NCBI RefSeq assembly: GCF_000239815.1
Contig: NZ_CAFK01000296.1
Span: forward strand, 1 to 61,314
Length of the DNA: 61,314 nt
Reading direction: 5' to 3'
Source of the DNA: Bradyrhizobium sp. STM 3843
Lineage (GTDB): Bacteria > Pseudomonadota > Alphaproteobacteria > Rhizobiales > Xanthobacteraceae
The notes beneath the pieces were generated by a model that saw only the letters and a list, made by a program, of their open reading frames with translations, did no database searches and was not told the origin of the DNA. Numbering within the stretch: the first letter of the stretch is position 1; each line of letters opens with the position of its first letter. Both the position numbers and the translations under genes were made by a program. Positions 46,795-54,246 of this stretch are shown piece by piece.

Positions 46795-47472
46795 ATGCGT
46801 ATCAATGATGATCTGACGGTTCCTGTGATCGTTCACGCCGCGGAGCTCCCGTGGAAAGCAAGCCCGGCGGCGGGCGTCGATCGGCGGATGCTGTTCCGCA
46901 TCGGTGACGAGGTGGCGCGCGCCACCTCCATCGTGCGATACGCACCGCACAGCGCGTTTCCCCGCCATACGCACGGCGGCGGCGAGGAGATCGTCGTTCT
47001 CGACGGCGTGTTCCAGGATGAGCACGGCGATTACCCGGCCGGCAGCTACTTCCGCAATCCTCCGGGGACCTCGCACGTTCCCGCGTCGAAGGACGGCTGC
47101 ACGATCTTCGTCCGGCTTTGGCAATTCCGGGACGGCGATCGTGAGCAGATCGTGTGGCGGCCCGCGGAGGATCGTCTGATGAAGCCGAGACCGGGCACGG
47201 CGAGCGCGATTGAATTGTTCGACGACGGATTCGAAAACGTACGTTTCGAGAGCTGGGCACCCGACGAGACGATCATGATCAACAATGTACGCGGGCTTGA
47301 AGCGCTCGTTCTCGCGGGGAGCTTGTCGATTGGCGATCAGATGCTGACATCGCAAAGCTGGATCCGCTTGCCGGCTGGCAACGCGCTGCGCGCCGTCGCC
47401 GGCTCGGACGGCGCCAAATTCTGGTTGAAGGACGCGCCCTTGCTTCATCCCGACGTCTGCCGACTGCCTTGA
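46795..47472 (+). CDS. ChrR-like cupin protein
   Basis: 225 residues from ATG 46795, which follows an excellent site (AAAGGAGGGG). The first cupin core is clear: SAFPRHTHGGGEEIVVLDGVFQDEHGDYPAGSYFRNPPGTSH (about residues 56-97), supplying His, His, Glu and His ligands. A second, degenerate cupin barrel follows (LEALVLAGSLSIGDQMLTSQSWIRLPAG). The ChrR anti-sigma zinc domain is absent, so this is likely a metal-binding enzyme or sensor. Third cistron of the SDR operon. Confidence 0.82.
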   Translation: MRINDDLTVPVIVHAAELPWKASPAAGVDRRMLFRIGDEVARATSIVRYAPHSAFPRHTHGGGEEIVVLDGVFQDEHGDYPAGSYFRNPPGTSHVPASKDGCTIFVRLWQFRDGDREQIVWRPAEDRLMKPRPGTASAIELFDDGFENVRFESWAPDETIMINNVRGLEALVLAGSLSIGDQMLTSQSWIRLPAGNALRAVAGSDGAKFWLKDAPLLHPDVCRLP

Positions 47473-47638
47473 AGTCTGTCGGGTGATCGGGAGCGGAGGC
47501 ATCTCAGTCTGGGGCGATAGCTCAGCGCGGGCTCTACGCTTGGCAGCCGCTCAAAGCAGGGCTGTTGCCAACACGGAAATGTCCGACTACGCTTGACCGT
47601 CGGTATGCCCAAACGGTCTTTCGATCGGCCGCACGTTC

Positions 47639-48433
47639 ATGTCCAAGTTTCTTCGCATCGGAGTCCATCAGTCGAACGTTTCCGGATACACGTCAAAGGC
47701 ATGGTGTGTTCGACGGGTTGGCTCGACGGTTTTCCTGAAGTGGGGCGCCGTGGAGGTCCATGGCGCCGGCGATGGGCGAAAGGTCTACTGGACGCTTGCA
47801 CCGAGGGTGAAAGCAATCAAGTGCGGCACGGCGGAGCGTGCCAAAGACTATGCAAAAGCCGCGATCGCGCGGCGACGCAACCATCGCTATGAGCCGCTGG
47901 CAGGACCTATTGCGATCCGCCGCAAATCCGCCGGCCGTGGCGCCGAACTCGAACAAGCGCTCGCGACGATTCTCTTTGTCGATATCGTTCGCTCCACAGA
48001 AAAAGCCGCGCGACTCGGCGATTCCCGCTGGACGCTGGTGATGAGTCACTATTACGCCGCGGTCCGCAGAGAGCTGAAGACCTTACGCGGAAAGGAGGTC
48101 GTGACGACGGGAGACGGAATGCTCGCGACGTTCAAGGCGCCGGTTGCCGCGGTCCGTTGCGCGACCGCGATCCAGGAGGCGGTGCGCACGCTGGGCCTGG
48201 AGATCAGGGTGGGGCTTCATGCGGGCGAATACAAAGTGAGCGGAGCCGAGGTCGTGGGTCTCGCGTTTCACATCGGCGCGCGCGTCGCCGCGAAAGCGCG
48301 TGCCGGCGAAGTGCTCGTCTCGAGCGCAGTGAAGGATCTGATGTCGCAGTCTGGAATCCGCTTCAAGGATCGCGGCGTTCATCAACTCAAAGGCGTGCCG
48401 AAGCGATGGCGCCTGTATCGGGTCGAACCTTGA
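47639..48433 (+). CDS. Class III nucleotide cyclase with WGR-like N-terminal domain
   Basis: 264 residues from ATG 47639. Residues about 110-262 form a class III adenylate/guanylate cyclase domain: ATILFVDIVRSTEKAARLGD (first metal Asp), EVVTTGDGMLATF (second metal Asp, base-contacting Lys before it), VGLHAGE, FHIGARVAA (Arg) and the final HQLKGVPKRWRLY. Residues about 1-95 read like a WGR domain, with VFLKWGAVEVHG then GTAERAKDYAKAAIARRRNHRYEPL. It lacks membrane or signal sequences. Output would be cAMP or cGMP. It is a lone gene just left of the mobile element. Confidence 0.8.
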   Translation: MSKFLRIGVHQSNVSGYTSKAWCVRRVGSTVFLKWGAVEVHGAGDGRKVYWTLAPRVKAIKCGTAERAKDYAKAAIARRRNHRYEPLAGPIAIRRKSAGRGAELEQALATILFVDIVRSTEKAARLGDSRWTLVMSHYYAAVRRELKTLRGKEVVTTGDGMLATFKAPVAAVRCATAIQEAVRTLGLEIRVGLHAGEYKVSGAEVVGLAFHIGARVAAKARAGEVLVSSAVKDLMSQSGIRFKDRGVHQLKGVPKRWRLYRVEP

Positions 48434-48617
48434 GGTGTTCTGCAGAGTGGGCAACTGGTTTGCTCGGCCAGTTCGTGCGAGAGCCCCCACCGCATTCATG
48501 ATCGAGAGCGAAGACCATAGGTGAGAATGCAGTCCCTCGACCGAAGCAGCGCCGAGCGATCGCACGGGGCGTTTCCAGTGGGACAACTCAGCGGAACAAC
48601 CGGGCTGTACCGGGTAA

Positions 48618-48746
48618 TGTGGGGACACTTTGAAAACGACTCGGCTAAGTGCTTGAGTTTGCTGATTCCTGCATCTTGAAAACGACTCGATCTTGACCTT
48701 AAGAACGACTCGATCGGCGGTGCTTTCGTTTTGAAAACGACTCGAT
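48618..48746 (+). repeat. Left-end repeat array of the cargo element
   Basis: Four copies of the 16-bp motif: 48630-48643 (14 bp plus a diverged tail), 48677-48692, 48700-48715 (variant TTAAGAACGACTCGAT) and 48731-48746. Start-to-start spacing is 47, 23 and 31 bp. They look like transposase-binding sites. The next 313 bp (48747-49059) hold no recognisable gene apart from a terminator hairpin. Confidence 0.85.
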
Positions 48747-49013
48747 CCTGCAAGTCGTTCGAGGCGCTGCGGAATTTGCCCCGTTTTTTATGTCGGCGGG
48801 CGCCCGGTCCGGCAGCTTCGGCTCAGTCGCTGATAGCCCTGGCTCAGGACGAAGTTGAAAGCCGTATTCGCACGATGTTGCCGGCGATCGCTCGATCGAA
48901 TTCGCTCCGGCTCGCCAGGTCTGCGTACCCTGACCGATTGGCCAACTAACTAACTCTCTACTCTCCGAGACCGCCGGCGAATACGCCCTCATCTGGTCCC
49001 GCTGACCGGCCAA

Positions 49014-49043
49014 AGACGCCCCCCTCCACCGAGCGGGGCGTCT
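49014..49043 (-). terminator. Hairpin after the cargo methyltransferase
   Basis: Perfect 9-bp stem AGACGCCCC (49014-49022) / GGGGCGTCT (49035-49043), 12-base loop, 17 bp past the methyltransferase stop on the minus strand and followed there by CTTTGG. The T-run is weak, but stem and place fit the end of the minus-strand cargo genes. Confidence 0.65.
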
Positions 49044-49059
49044 CCCCTGCTAATCGCTA

Positions 49060-49923
49060 TCAGCTTGCCGGATTGCGCGCCGTGACGATCCACGTCGCGC
49101 CGTCGATCATCACCGACCGCTCGCCGGCGCGGCCCGCGAAGGCGGCACGAACCGCGGCCGAGGCGCGGGCGCGGATGTCGTCGGGCTGATCAGCAAGCGC
49201 GCGCGACAGCGGCCCGACCTCCAACGACATCTTCACCGCGTCATCGATCGCCGCGTCCCGCGTCGCGCCCTCGCCAAACGGGACGCAGGCATCGAAGGGC
49301 GCGATAGCGATATCGGTGAAGCCGGCCGCCGTCAGGATGCGAGCCACCCGCCCCGGGTCGCCGAACGAGAATGGACCGGGCGCTTCGGGATCGGGCAGCG
49401 CCGTCGGCGGGACGATACCGTTGATCGCGCCCATCGGCAGGCGCATCCAATCGTTCTCGGCCGCGCCACGCCAGCAGACGAAAGCGACCCGCCCGCCCGG
49501 CTTGAGCGCGCGGCGCATATGGGCGAACGCCCCCGTCGGATCGGCGAAGAACATCACCCCGAAACGCGAGAACAGGATGTCGAACGCCTGTTCGGGCAGC
49601 TCGGCGCTGCTGGCGTCGGCCAAGCGGAACAGGACCGGCGTATCCTGTGGCGCAAGCACGCGCGCTCGGGCGATCAGCGGTTCGGATATGTCGACGCCCA
49701 GCACCTGGCCCCCCGCGCCGACGCGGGCGGCCAGAGCCAGACTCGACGCGCCCGCGCCACAACCGATGTCCAGCACGCGCTCGCCCGCCGCGGGCGCTGC
49801 GGCTTCGATCGCGGCCTGGCCGAACACCGCCAGCCTGGCGTCGAGCCTGGCCTGGTGGGCAACCCAGCGCTCCCCGCTTTGGTCATTCCAGCCGGCGACC
49901 CGATCGGCATTGTGCTGTGCCAT
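49060..49923 (-). CDS. SAM-dependent methyltransferase, class I, element cargo
   Basis: 287 residues from ATG 49923. UbiE-like features: GERVLDIGCGAGASSLALAARVG (motif I, about 47-69), GVDISEPLIARAR, RLADASSAELPEQAFDILFSRFGVMFFADP (about 104-133) and LKPGGRVAFVCWRG. The C-terminal part, ITARNP-like, resembles the methyltransferases common in sphingomonads and caulobacters. Acceptor unknown. Very GC-rich, Ala/Arg-heavy. It is the last minus-strand cargo gene, 179 bp after the SDR, so it may have its own promoter. Confidence 0.85.
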   Translation of the reverse strand: MAQHNADRVAGWNDQSGERWVAHQARLDARLAVFGQAAIEAAAPAAGERVLDIGCGAGASSLALAARVGAGGQVLGVDISEPLIARARVLAPQDTPVLFRLADASSAELPEQAFDILFSRFGVMFFADPTGAFAHMRRALKPGGRVAFVCWRGAAENDWMRLPMGAINGIVPPTALPDPEAPGPFSFGDPGRVARILTAAGFTDIAIAPFDACVPFGEGATRDAAIDDAVKMSLEVGPLSRALADQPDDIRARASAAVRAAFAGRAGERSVMIDGATWIVTARNPAS

Positions 49924-50102
49924 GACACATCCTTGTTCTCATTCGTTCTTAACTAAGCTGTCCGATGCCAAAGCGCGCATCGTCTCCAGCGAGCGGCCAG
50001 GGCGAACGGGATGAAGCGATCCATTCTCCGCTGATCCTTGGGAGGAACGACCAGATCCGGAATCGAAGCCCCGTCTGCATCGTCGGCCTTCGCAGGAAGG
50101 AG

Positions 50103-50903
50103 TTAAGCGTCCACTATTCTTTTCAACGTGGCCCTTTGCATTGATCGCGGCGTCAGACGATTTGAAAAGGCTGCCATCTTGTTCGACAGGCCCGCGATCA
50201 CCATCGCCTTTCCTTGCAACAACGCCCGAATGCCGCTCACGGCGACCGGACGAGGCTGCATGGTGAGGAGGCGCAGCAAGGCCGATGTGGTTGCGCCGGC
50301 TGCCGCGTCGAAGCCCGTCTCGGTGTGCCCCGGGCAGAGAGTGGTAACAACCACACCATGCGGGCGGAGTTCGTCGTGCAGAGCCTCGCCAAGGGCGAGT
50401 ACATAGGCCTTGGTCGCCGCATAGGCCGCGTAGCTGGGAACGGCTTGGAAGGCCATGAGGCTGGCGACGAGAAGGATATGTCCAGATCGCCGCTTGGCCA
50501 TATCGCAGCCGAAGAGATAGGTCAGCTCTGTGAGCGTCGTGATGTTGAGATGGATCATGTTCGCGGTGCGCTCGATCGGCGTTTCCAATAAGTCGCCGTG
50601 CAAGCCGTATCCAGCATTGTTCAGCAAGATGTCGACGGTCACCGACCTCGCGTCGAGACTGCCTTTCAAGTGGCTGGCCGCGCCGGGAGCGGCAAGATCG
50701 ATCGCCTCGACCAGCACATCCACCCCGTATTTGCGGCGGAGATCGGCGGCAAGCTTTTCCATCGACTCCTGCCGTCGGGCCGCCAATACGAGATTGACTT
50801 TCTGCGCAGCCAGCAGATCTGCGAATTCAAGGCCGAGGCCACTCGACGCCCCGGTGATCAGAGCCCATTTTCCGGCGAAGCTGTTCCTTGGTTCTTTCGA
50901 CAT
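50103..50903 (-). CDS. SDR-family oxidoreductase, element cargo
   Basis: 266 residues from ATG 50903. Complete classical SDR set: TGASSGLG (17-24), LLNNAGYG (93-100), Ser148 in LVASLMA and Tyr161-x3-Lys165 in AAYAATKAY, then CPGHTETGF. So, unlike the SDR at 44790, the catalytic residues are intact. The DltE/YqjQ-like subgroup acts on assorted alcohols and ketones. 32 bp after the ICMT-like gene and on the same strand, so probably co-transcribed. The longer frame to 51662 is a shadow of that neighbour. Confidence 0.88.
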   Translation of the reverse strand: MSKEPRNSFAGKWALITGASSGLGLEFADLLAAQKVNLVLAARRQESMEKLAADLRRKYGVDVLVEAIDLAAPGAASHLKGSLDARSVTVDILLNNAGYGLHGDLLETPIERTANMIHLNITTLTELTYLFGCDMAKRRSGHILLVASLMAFQAVPSYAAYAATKAYVLALGEALHDELRPHGVVVTTLCPGHTETGFDAAAGATTSALLRLLTMQPRPVAVSGIRALLQGKAMVIAGLSNKMAAFSNRLTPRSMQRATLKRIVDA

Positions 50904-50935
50904 CGTTCTAATCCTCAGCGGCAGCGGCGGAATAG

Positions 50936-51409
50936 TCAGAGCCAGCGGCGAACCTCGGCCTTGTAGTTGCGGTAGTCGTCGCCGAACTTGGCTTCGAGAT
51001 AGCGCTCCTCGCGGGCGATCACCTGCGTCTGGATCGCGATCAGCACCAACGGGAGCAAGGCGAAGGCGATCGGCCCGTCGAAGCCGATCGCAAGGCCGGC
51101 ATAGATGAGCGCCATGCCGAGATACATGGGATTGCGGGTCCACCGATAAGGACCGGTCGTTGCGATGAGGGTCGTTGGCTGCGACGGTGAAACGTTGGTG
51201 CCCAGCCGCCGGAACAGACCCGCCGCCGCAAGCATCATCGCCGCGCCGGCAACGGACAGCAGCGCGCCCGTCGCGACCAGCAACCGCCAGTCGATACCGA
51301 AAGAGCGCGGGGTGACGAACCGCTCCGTCGCCAGCCCCAACAGCAGCGCTCCCAGATAGACGAAGGGCGGAGGGAAGCGCACACCCGCGCTGTCCGGTTC
51401 GACGGCCAT
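50936..51409 (-). CDS. Isoprenylcysteine carboxyl methyltransferase-like membrane protein
   Basis: 157 residues from ATG 51409, chosen because GGAG lies 6 bp upstream; ATG 51415 also fits. Four to five hydrophobic segments and the signature TTGPYRWTRNPMYLGMALIYAG plus the terminal REERYLEAKFGDDYRNYKAEVRRW define the ICMT/PEMT-like membrane methyltransferase family. Bacterial members methylate unknown small or lipid substrates. The reading frame is open upstream into the FAD-oxidoreductase remnant, whose stop has been lost, which explains the long uninterrupted frame to 51691. Confidence 0.85.
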   Translation of the reverse strand: MAVEPDSAGVRFPPPFVYLGALLLGLATERFVTPRSFGIDWRLLVATGALLSVAGAAMMLAAAGLFRRLGTNVSPSQPTTLIATTGPYRWTRNPMYLGMALIYAGLAIGFDGPIAFALLPLVLIAIQTQVIAREERYLEAKFGDDYRNYKAEVRRWL

Positions 51410-51436
51410 GCTCATCTCCAATCTGTGCTCCCAAAC

Positions 51437-51690
51437 CAGCATCGACTGCTGGGCGGAGATACCCGCCGTCGCGCCCTGACATGAGGCCGTGGTGACCGAG
51501 GGCATGAGGGGGTTGGCGAGGTCGCCCGCGGCGCAAATGCCGGGCATCCTGGTTTCGCGGCGCCCGTTCGAGCTTGGGGGCGATGCCGAGGGGCGTATCG
51601 ACGTGGCGAGGCCCAGTGGCGCGCCAGATCGGCCCCGATATCGGGCGGAATGTCCTGAGCATCGGCGAAGAACGTCAGCATGTCGGCCCA
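51437..51690 (-). pseudogene. Truncated, frameshifted partial copy of the FAD oxidoreductase
   Basis: DNA at 51437-51615 is closely similar to 52144-52332 (3' end of the intact gene), and 51617-51690 to 52485-52556, so about 150 bp between them has been lost. The translations match: MPGICAAGDLANPLMPSV against IPGIYAAGDLATPFLPSV, and LTFFADAQDIPPDIGADLA against LTLFADGHDIPPDIRADLA. The two pieces are in different frames, the start and FAD domain are missing, and the stop is gone. It lies between the monooxygenase-fold and ICMT-like genes. Confidence 0.85.
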
Positions 51691-51709
51691 AAAGTCGTCA
51701 TTTCCGGAG

Positions 51710-52087
51710 TCAGGCCGTGCAAAAGCCGGGGACGGCGACCTTCTGGAACAGGTGCGGGCGGGCTACGACGGATGACGGATAGGCCGAAAGCTTCGCGACG
51801 AACTCGGGACCGGTGAGGGCAGCACGGACCGTCTCGGTAGATTCCCACACCACATAGTTCAGGTAGGTGGGGCTATCTCCGATCGCTCGGTGCAGTTGGG
51901 TAGAAATGAAGCCCGGTTGCTTCGTCAATATACCGGCAGCCGCCGTAAAGGCGTCCAGGAAGCCTGCTTCGTCGGCGAGATCGACCGTGAAGAGGTTGAT
52001 GAGGACAACTGGCGATGCCGCGATGCCGAGTTGGCGCTGAAGCGGGAATTTATCGTCTAAGGGCGTGAATGGGTTTTGGTCGGCCAT
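51710..52087 (-). CDS. Antibiotic biosynthesis monooxygenase-fold (ABM) protein
   Basis: 125 residues from ATG 52087. The dimeric alpha-beta barrel ABM pattern is visible: VVLINLFTVDLADEAGFLDAFTAAAGILTKQPGFISTQLHRAIGDSPTYLNYVVWESTETVRAALTGPEF is the core (strand, helix, PGF turn, strand, Y.N...W). Members include quinol monooxygenases and haem-degrading enzymes; the small scaffold alone does not tell the reaction. 56 bp after the FAD oxidoreductase, so likely in the TetR-controlled transcript. Confidence 0.82.
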   Translation of the reverse strand: MADQNPFTPLDDKFPLQRQLGIAASPVVLINLFTVDLADEAGFLDAFTAAAGILTKQPGFISTQLHRAIGDSPTYLNYVVWESTETVRAALTGPEFVAKLSAYPSSVVARPHLFQKVAVPGFCTA

Positions 52088-52143
52088 GGTGGCGCTCCCG
52101 CCTATTGTGAAATTGAAACTGGCGTGATCGATGCTGCTTGCTC

Positions 52144-53037
52144 TCAAATCACCATCGACTGCTGGGCGAAGATGCCCGCCATCGCGCCCTGCGATGATGC
52201 TTGGGTGACCGAGGGCAAGAAGGGCGTGGCGAGGTCGCCGGCGGCGTAGATGCCGGGAATGCTGGTTTGGCGGCGCTCGTCGACCTTGAGGACGATGCCG
52301 ACGGGCGTATCCACGGTAGCGAGGCCGAGTGATTGATGCAGGCTTGCGGACGGCTTGGTGCGCGGATTGGCGAACAGGATGTCGACCGCGACATTGCGGC
52401 CGGTATCAAGATTGACGGTGGCGATATGGCCCTTGTGATGGGCGATCTCGACGATCCGGCCATCGACGAGAGGTACGTTGCGGTCCGCCAGATCGGCCCG
52501 GATATCGGGCGGAATGTCGTGGCCATCGGCGAAGAGCGTCAGCTTGTCGGTCCAGTCGTGGAACAGCCTGACCTGATTGTGCGACTGCGGGCTGGACCAG
52601 ACGAGGCCCCAATGCTGGCCGGCGACTTCGAAGCCGTCGCAATAGGGGCAGGGCACGATGGACGTGCCCCAGCTTTCGGCGTAGCCCGGAACATCAGGCA
52701 TCTGGTCGGCGACGCCATAGCTCAGGATCAGACGACGCGCCCGAAGGCTTTCGCCATCGGACGTGAGGACGGAGAAATCGTCGATCGCGCCGGAGACGCT
52801 TTCGGCCCGGGCACTAACCAGCTTGATCGCGGGATAACGCGCCAGCTGCTGCCGCGCCTCGGCCAGGATATCCAGCGGCGGCTTGTGATCGTGGCCGAGC
52901 AGGCCATGCGAGTGGCCGGCGAAGCGATTGCGTGGCAGGCCGGTATCGAGAACGGTGACCTTGCGGCGCGCACGGCCGAGCTGCAGGGCGCCGGCGAGAC
53001 CGGCAAAGCTGCCGCCGATGATGATGACGTCATCCAT
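52144..53037 (-). CDS. NAD(P)/FAD-dependent oxidoreductase, thioredoxin reductase-like
   Basis: 297 residues from ATG 53037. FAD motif DVIIIGGSFAGLAGALQLGRARRKVTVLD (about 3-31), a redox Cys-Pro-Tyr-Cys in VPCPYCDGFEV (about 128-131), and the C-terminal FAD motif PGIYAAGDLATPF (about 263). It resembles thioredoxin reductase but the NADPH-binding glycine motif (GxGxxA) is replaced by LVWSSPQSHNQ, as in the shorter homologues seen beside TetR regulators. Divergent from TetR at 53152 with operator-like repeats between. Confidence 0.87.
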   Translation of the reverse strand: MDDVIIIGGSFAGLAGALQLGRARRKVTVLDTGLPRNRFAGHSHGLLGHDHKPPLDILAEARQQLARYPAIKLVSARAESVSGAIDDFSVLTSDGESLRARRLILSYGVADQMPDVPGYAESWGTSIVPCPYCDGFEVAGQHWGLVWSSPQSHNQVRLFHDWTDKLTLFADGHDIPPDIRADLADRNVPLVDGRIVEIAHHKGHIATVNLDTGRNVAVDILFANPRTKPSASLHQSLGLATVDTPVGIVLKVDERRQTSIPGIYAAGDLATPFLPSVTQASSQGAMAGIFAQQSMVI

Positions 53038-53093
53038 GGTGATGGGCTCCGTTTGGAGGGCAGGCTGAAACCTGCCCATTGGCTTGCACATTC

Positions 53094-53142
53094 CGATACT
53101 GTATGGTATCGTAATGCAAGAATTGGAATACTGTCAAGTACT
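53094..53142. promoter_or_regulatory. Putative TetR operators between divergent genes
   Basis: CGATACTGTATGGTATCG (53094-53111) is symmetric at 14 of 18 positions. A second related block, ATACTGTCAAGTACT (53128-53142), shares ATACTGT-n3-GTA with it. Both lie in the 114 bp between the FAD oxidoreductase and TetR starts, where a TetR repressor controlling both genes would bind. Confidence 0.6.
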
Positions 53143-53151
53143 GGAATTGTC

Positions 53152-53835
53152 GTGACCGAAAACAGCCAGGGTCGGCGGGGCCGGCCCGTCAACGAGGCGC
53201 TTGGCCAAACGATCGTCGACGCCGCGCGCGAACTCTTTGTGGAGTTGGGTTTTCAAGCGACGACGTTGGACAAGGTCGCGCAGCGGGCGAAGATATCCAA
53301 GCTCAGCATCTACAGGCACTTCGAGAACAAGGAGGCGCTGTTCAGCGCGGCCATGGCGGCCGGCTGCCATCAGTTGTTTGCACCACAGGCTCTTCTTGAA
53401 GGCGTCGATAGTTCGGTCGAAGATCAGCTCACGGCGGTGGGATCATTACTGCTTCGCACGCTGTTGAGATCAGACGTCCGCGGTATCGAAGCCATGGTCA
53501 TGGCCGACAAGACGAACCAGGAGTCGTTGAGCAAGCTCCATTACGAAGCCGGCGCGGCCCATGTCATCGCCGAAATCGAGGCCCTGTTGCGTCAGTTGCA
53601 CGCGAAGGCGGTTCTGAACGTGCCCGATCCTCTCCGGTCCGCCCGCTTGTTTGCCGCGCTTTTCAAAGGATCCGATCTCCTGATGATCGCACGCTTCGAT
53701 CAGGCGAGAGCAGAGGACGACAACGAAATCGAATCCTATTGCCGGTCGGCCGTCGCCATGTTCATCGCCGCGCACGGTGGCAACGACCACGCGGGCGGAT
53801 ATTTGCCTGCCCCAAGGTCAAAAGACAAAATTTGA
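53152..53835 (+). CDS. TetR-family transcriptional regulator, element cargo
   Basis: 227 residues from GTG 53152 (the longer frame from 52333 is antisense to the oxidoreductase). N-terminal HTH: GQTIVDAARELFVELGFQATTLDKVAQRAKISKLSIYRHFENKEALFSAAM, preceded by an Arg/Gly-rich arm (GRRGRP). A helical ligand domain of about 150 residues follows, with a TetR_C-type end (FIAAHGG). It is expected to repress the oxidoreductase gene and itself. Only plus-strand gene of the element. Confidence 0.9.
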   Translation: MTENSQGRRGRPVNEALGQTIVDAARELFVELGFQATTLDKVAQRAKISKLSIYRHFENKEALFSAAMAAGCHQLFAPQALLEGVDSSVEDQLTAVGSLLLRTLLRSDVRGIEAMVMADKTNQESLSKLHYEAGAAHVIAEIEALLRQLHAKAVLNVPDPLRSARLFAALFKGSDLLMIARFDQARAEDDNEIESYCRSAVAMFIAAHGGNDHAGGYLPAPRSKDKI

Positions 53836-54158
53836 ATCGTGCGAGACCGATGTTGTCAAAATAACCGGACCGGTTGAAATCATGGAGGCTGAAGAGCCTT
53901 CGATTGGTGACAAGATCGCGGAAAAATACGCTTGTTGAACTATCGGTTGCGATACCAGTCCGCACGATCATTCCCGCGCGCCCACCTGCTCTTGTCAGTT
54001 GGGAAGAAAAGGGGCGTCCGGTCAATCGGCGGCACCCATCTTCCTTGGAGATGCAGCGGACAGCCCTCGACGAGAAAAGACCCCCTCACTTTTTTCGGGT
54101 CGCAAATTCGGCGAAAAAATCGAGGAGAAATTTGACAGGCGTTTCAGGGAGATCCGAG

Positions 54159-54231
54159 ATCGAGTCGTTCTCAAAACGAAATCGAGTCGTTCTTAAAGCG
54201 GAAATCGAGTCGTTTTCAAAGTGTCCGCACA
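54159..54231 (-). repeat. Right-end repeat array of the cargo element
   Basis: Three copies of the motif in the opposite direction to the left array: 54159-54174 (TTGAGAACGACTCGAT on the minus strand), 54181-54196 (TTAAGAACGACTCGAT, identical to the third left copy) and 54204-54219 within the terminal 26 bp. Start spacing is 22 and 23 bp. The preceding 323 bp (53836-54158) hold no recognisable gene. Confidence 0.85.
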
Positions 54232-54246
54232 AGTAAGCCACTGATT

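Larger units (their letters stand above)
48618..54231. mobile_element. 5.6-kb non-autonomous cargo element with multi-repeat ends
   Basis: The outer 26 bp at 48618-48643 (TGTGGGGACACTTTG...) and 54206-54231 are inverted copies differing at one base. Inside each end lie more copies of TTGAAAACGACTCGAT, all oriented inward: four on the left, three on the right. Flanking bases GGTAA (48613-48617) and AGTAA (54232-54236) match at four of five, a possible target duplication. TG...CA ends with repeat arrays fit IS21-like or Tn7/Mu-type DDE transposition. No transposase, helper ATPase or integrase is encoded within. Confidence 0.75.

Noticed and set aside
47511..47580. GGCGATAGCTCAGCGCGGGC near 47513 as a tRNA gene
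   Set aside because: Resembles a D-arm start, but there is no T-arm consensus, anticodon stem or pairing acceptor end downstream.
48731..48949. Short frame behind the left repeat array as a transposase or integrase remnant
   Set aside because: Its start lies inside a repeat copy and the 72 residues show no DDE, helicase or recombinase motif; I could not support any remnant.
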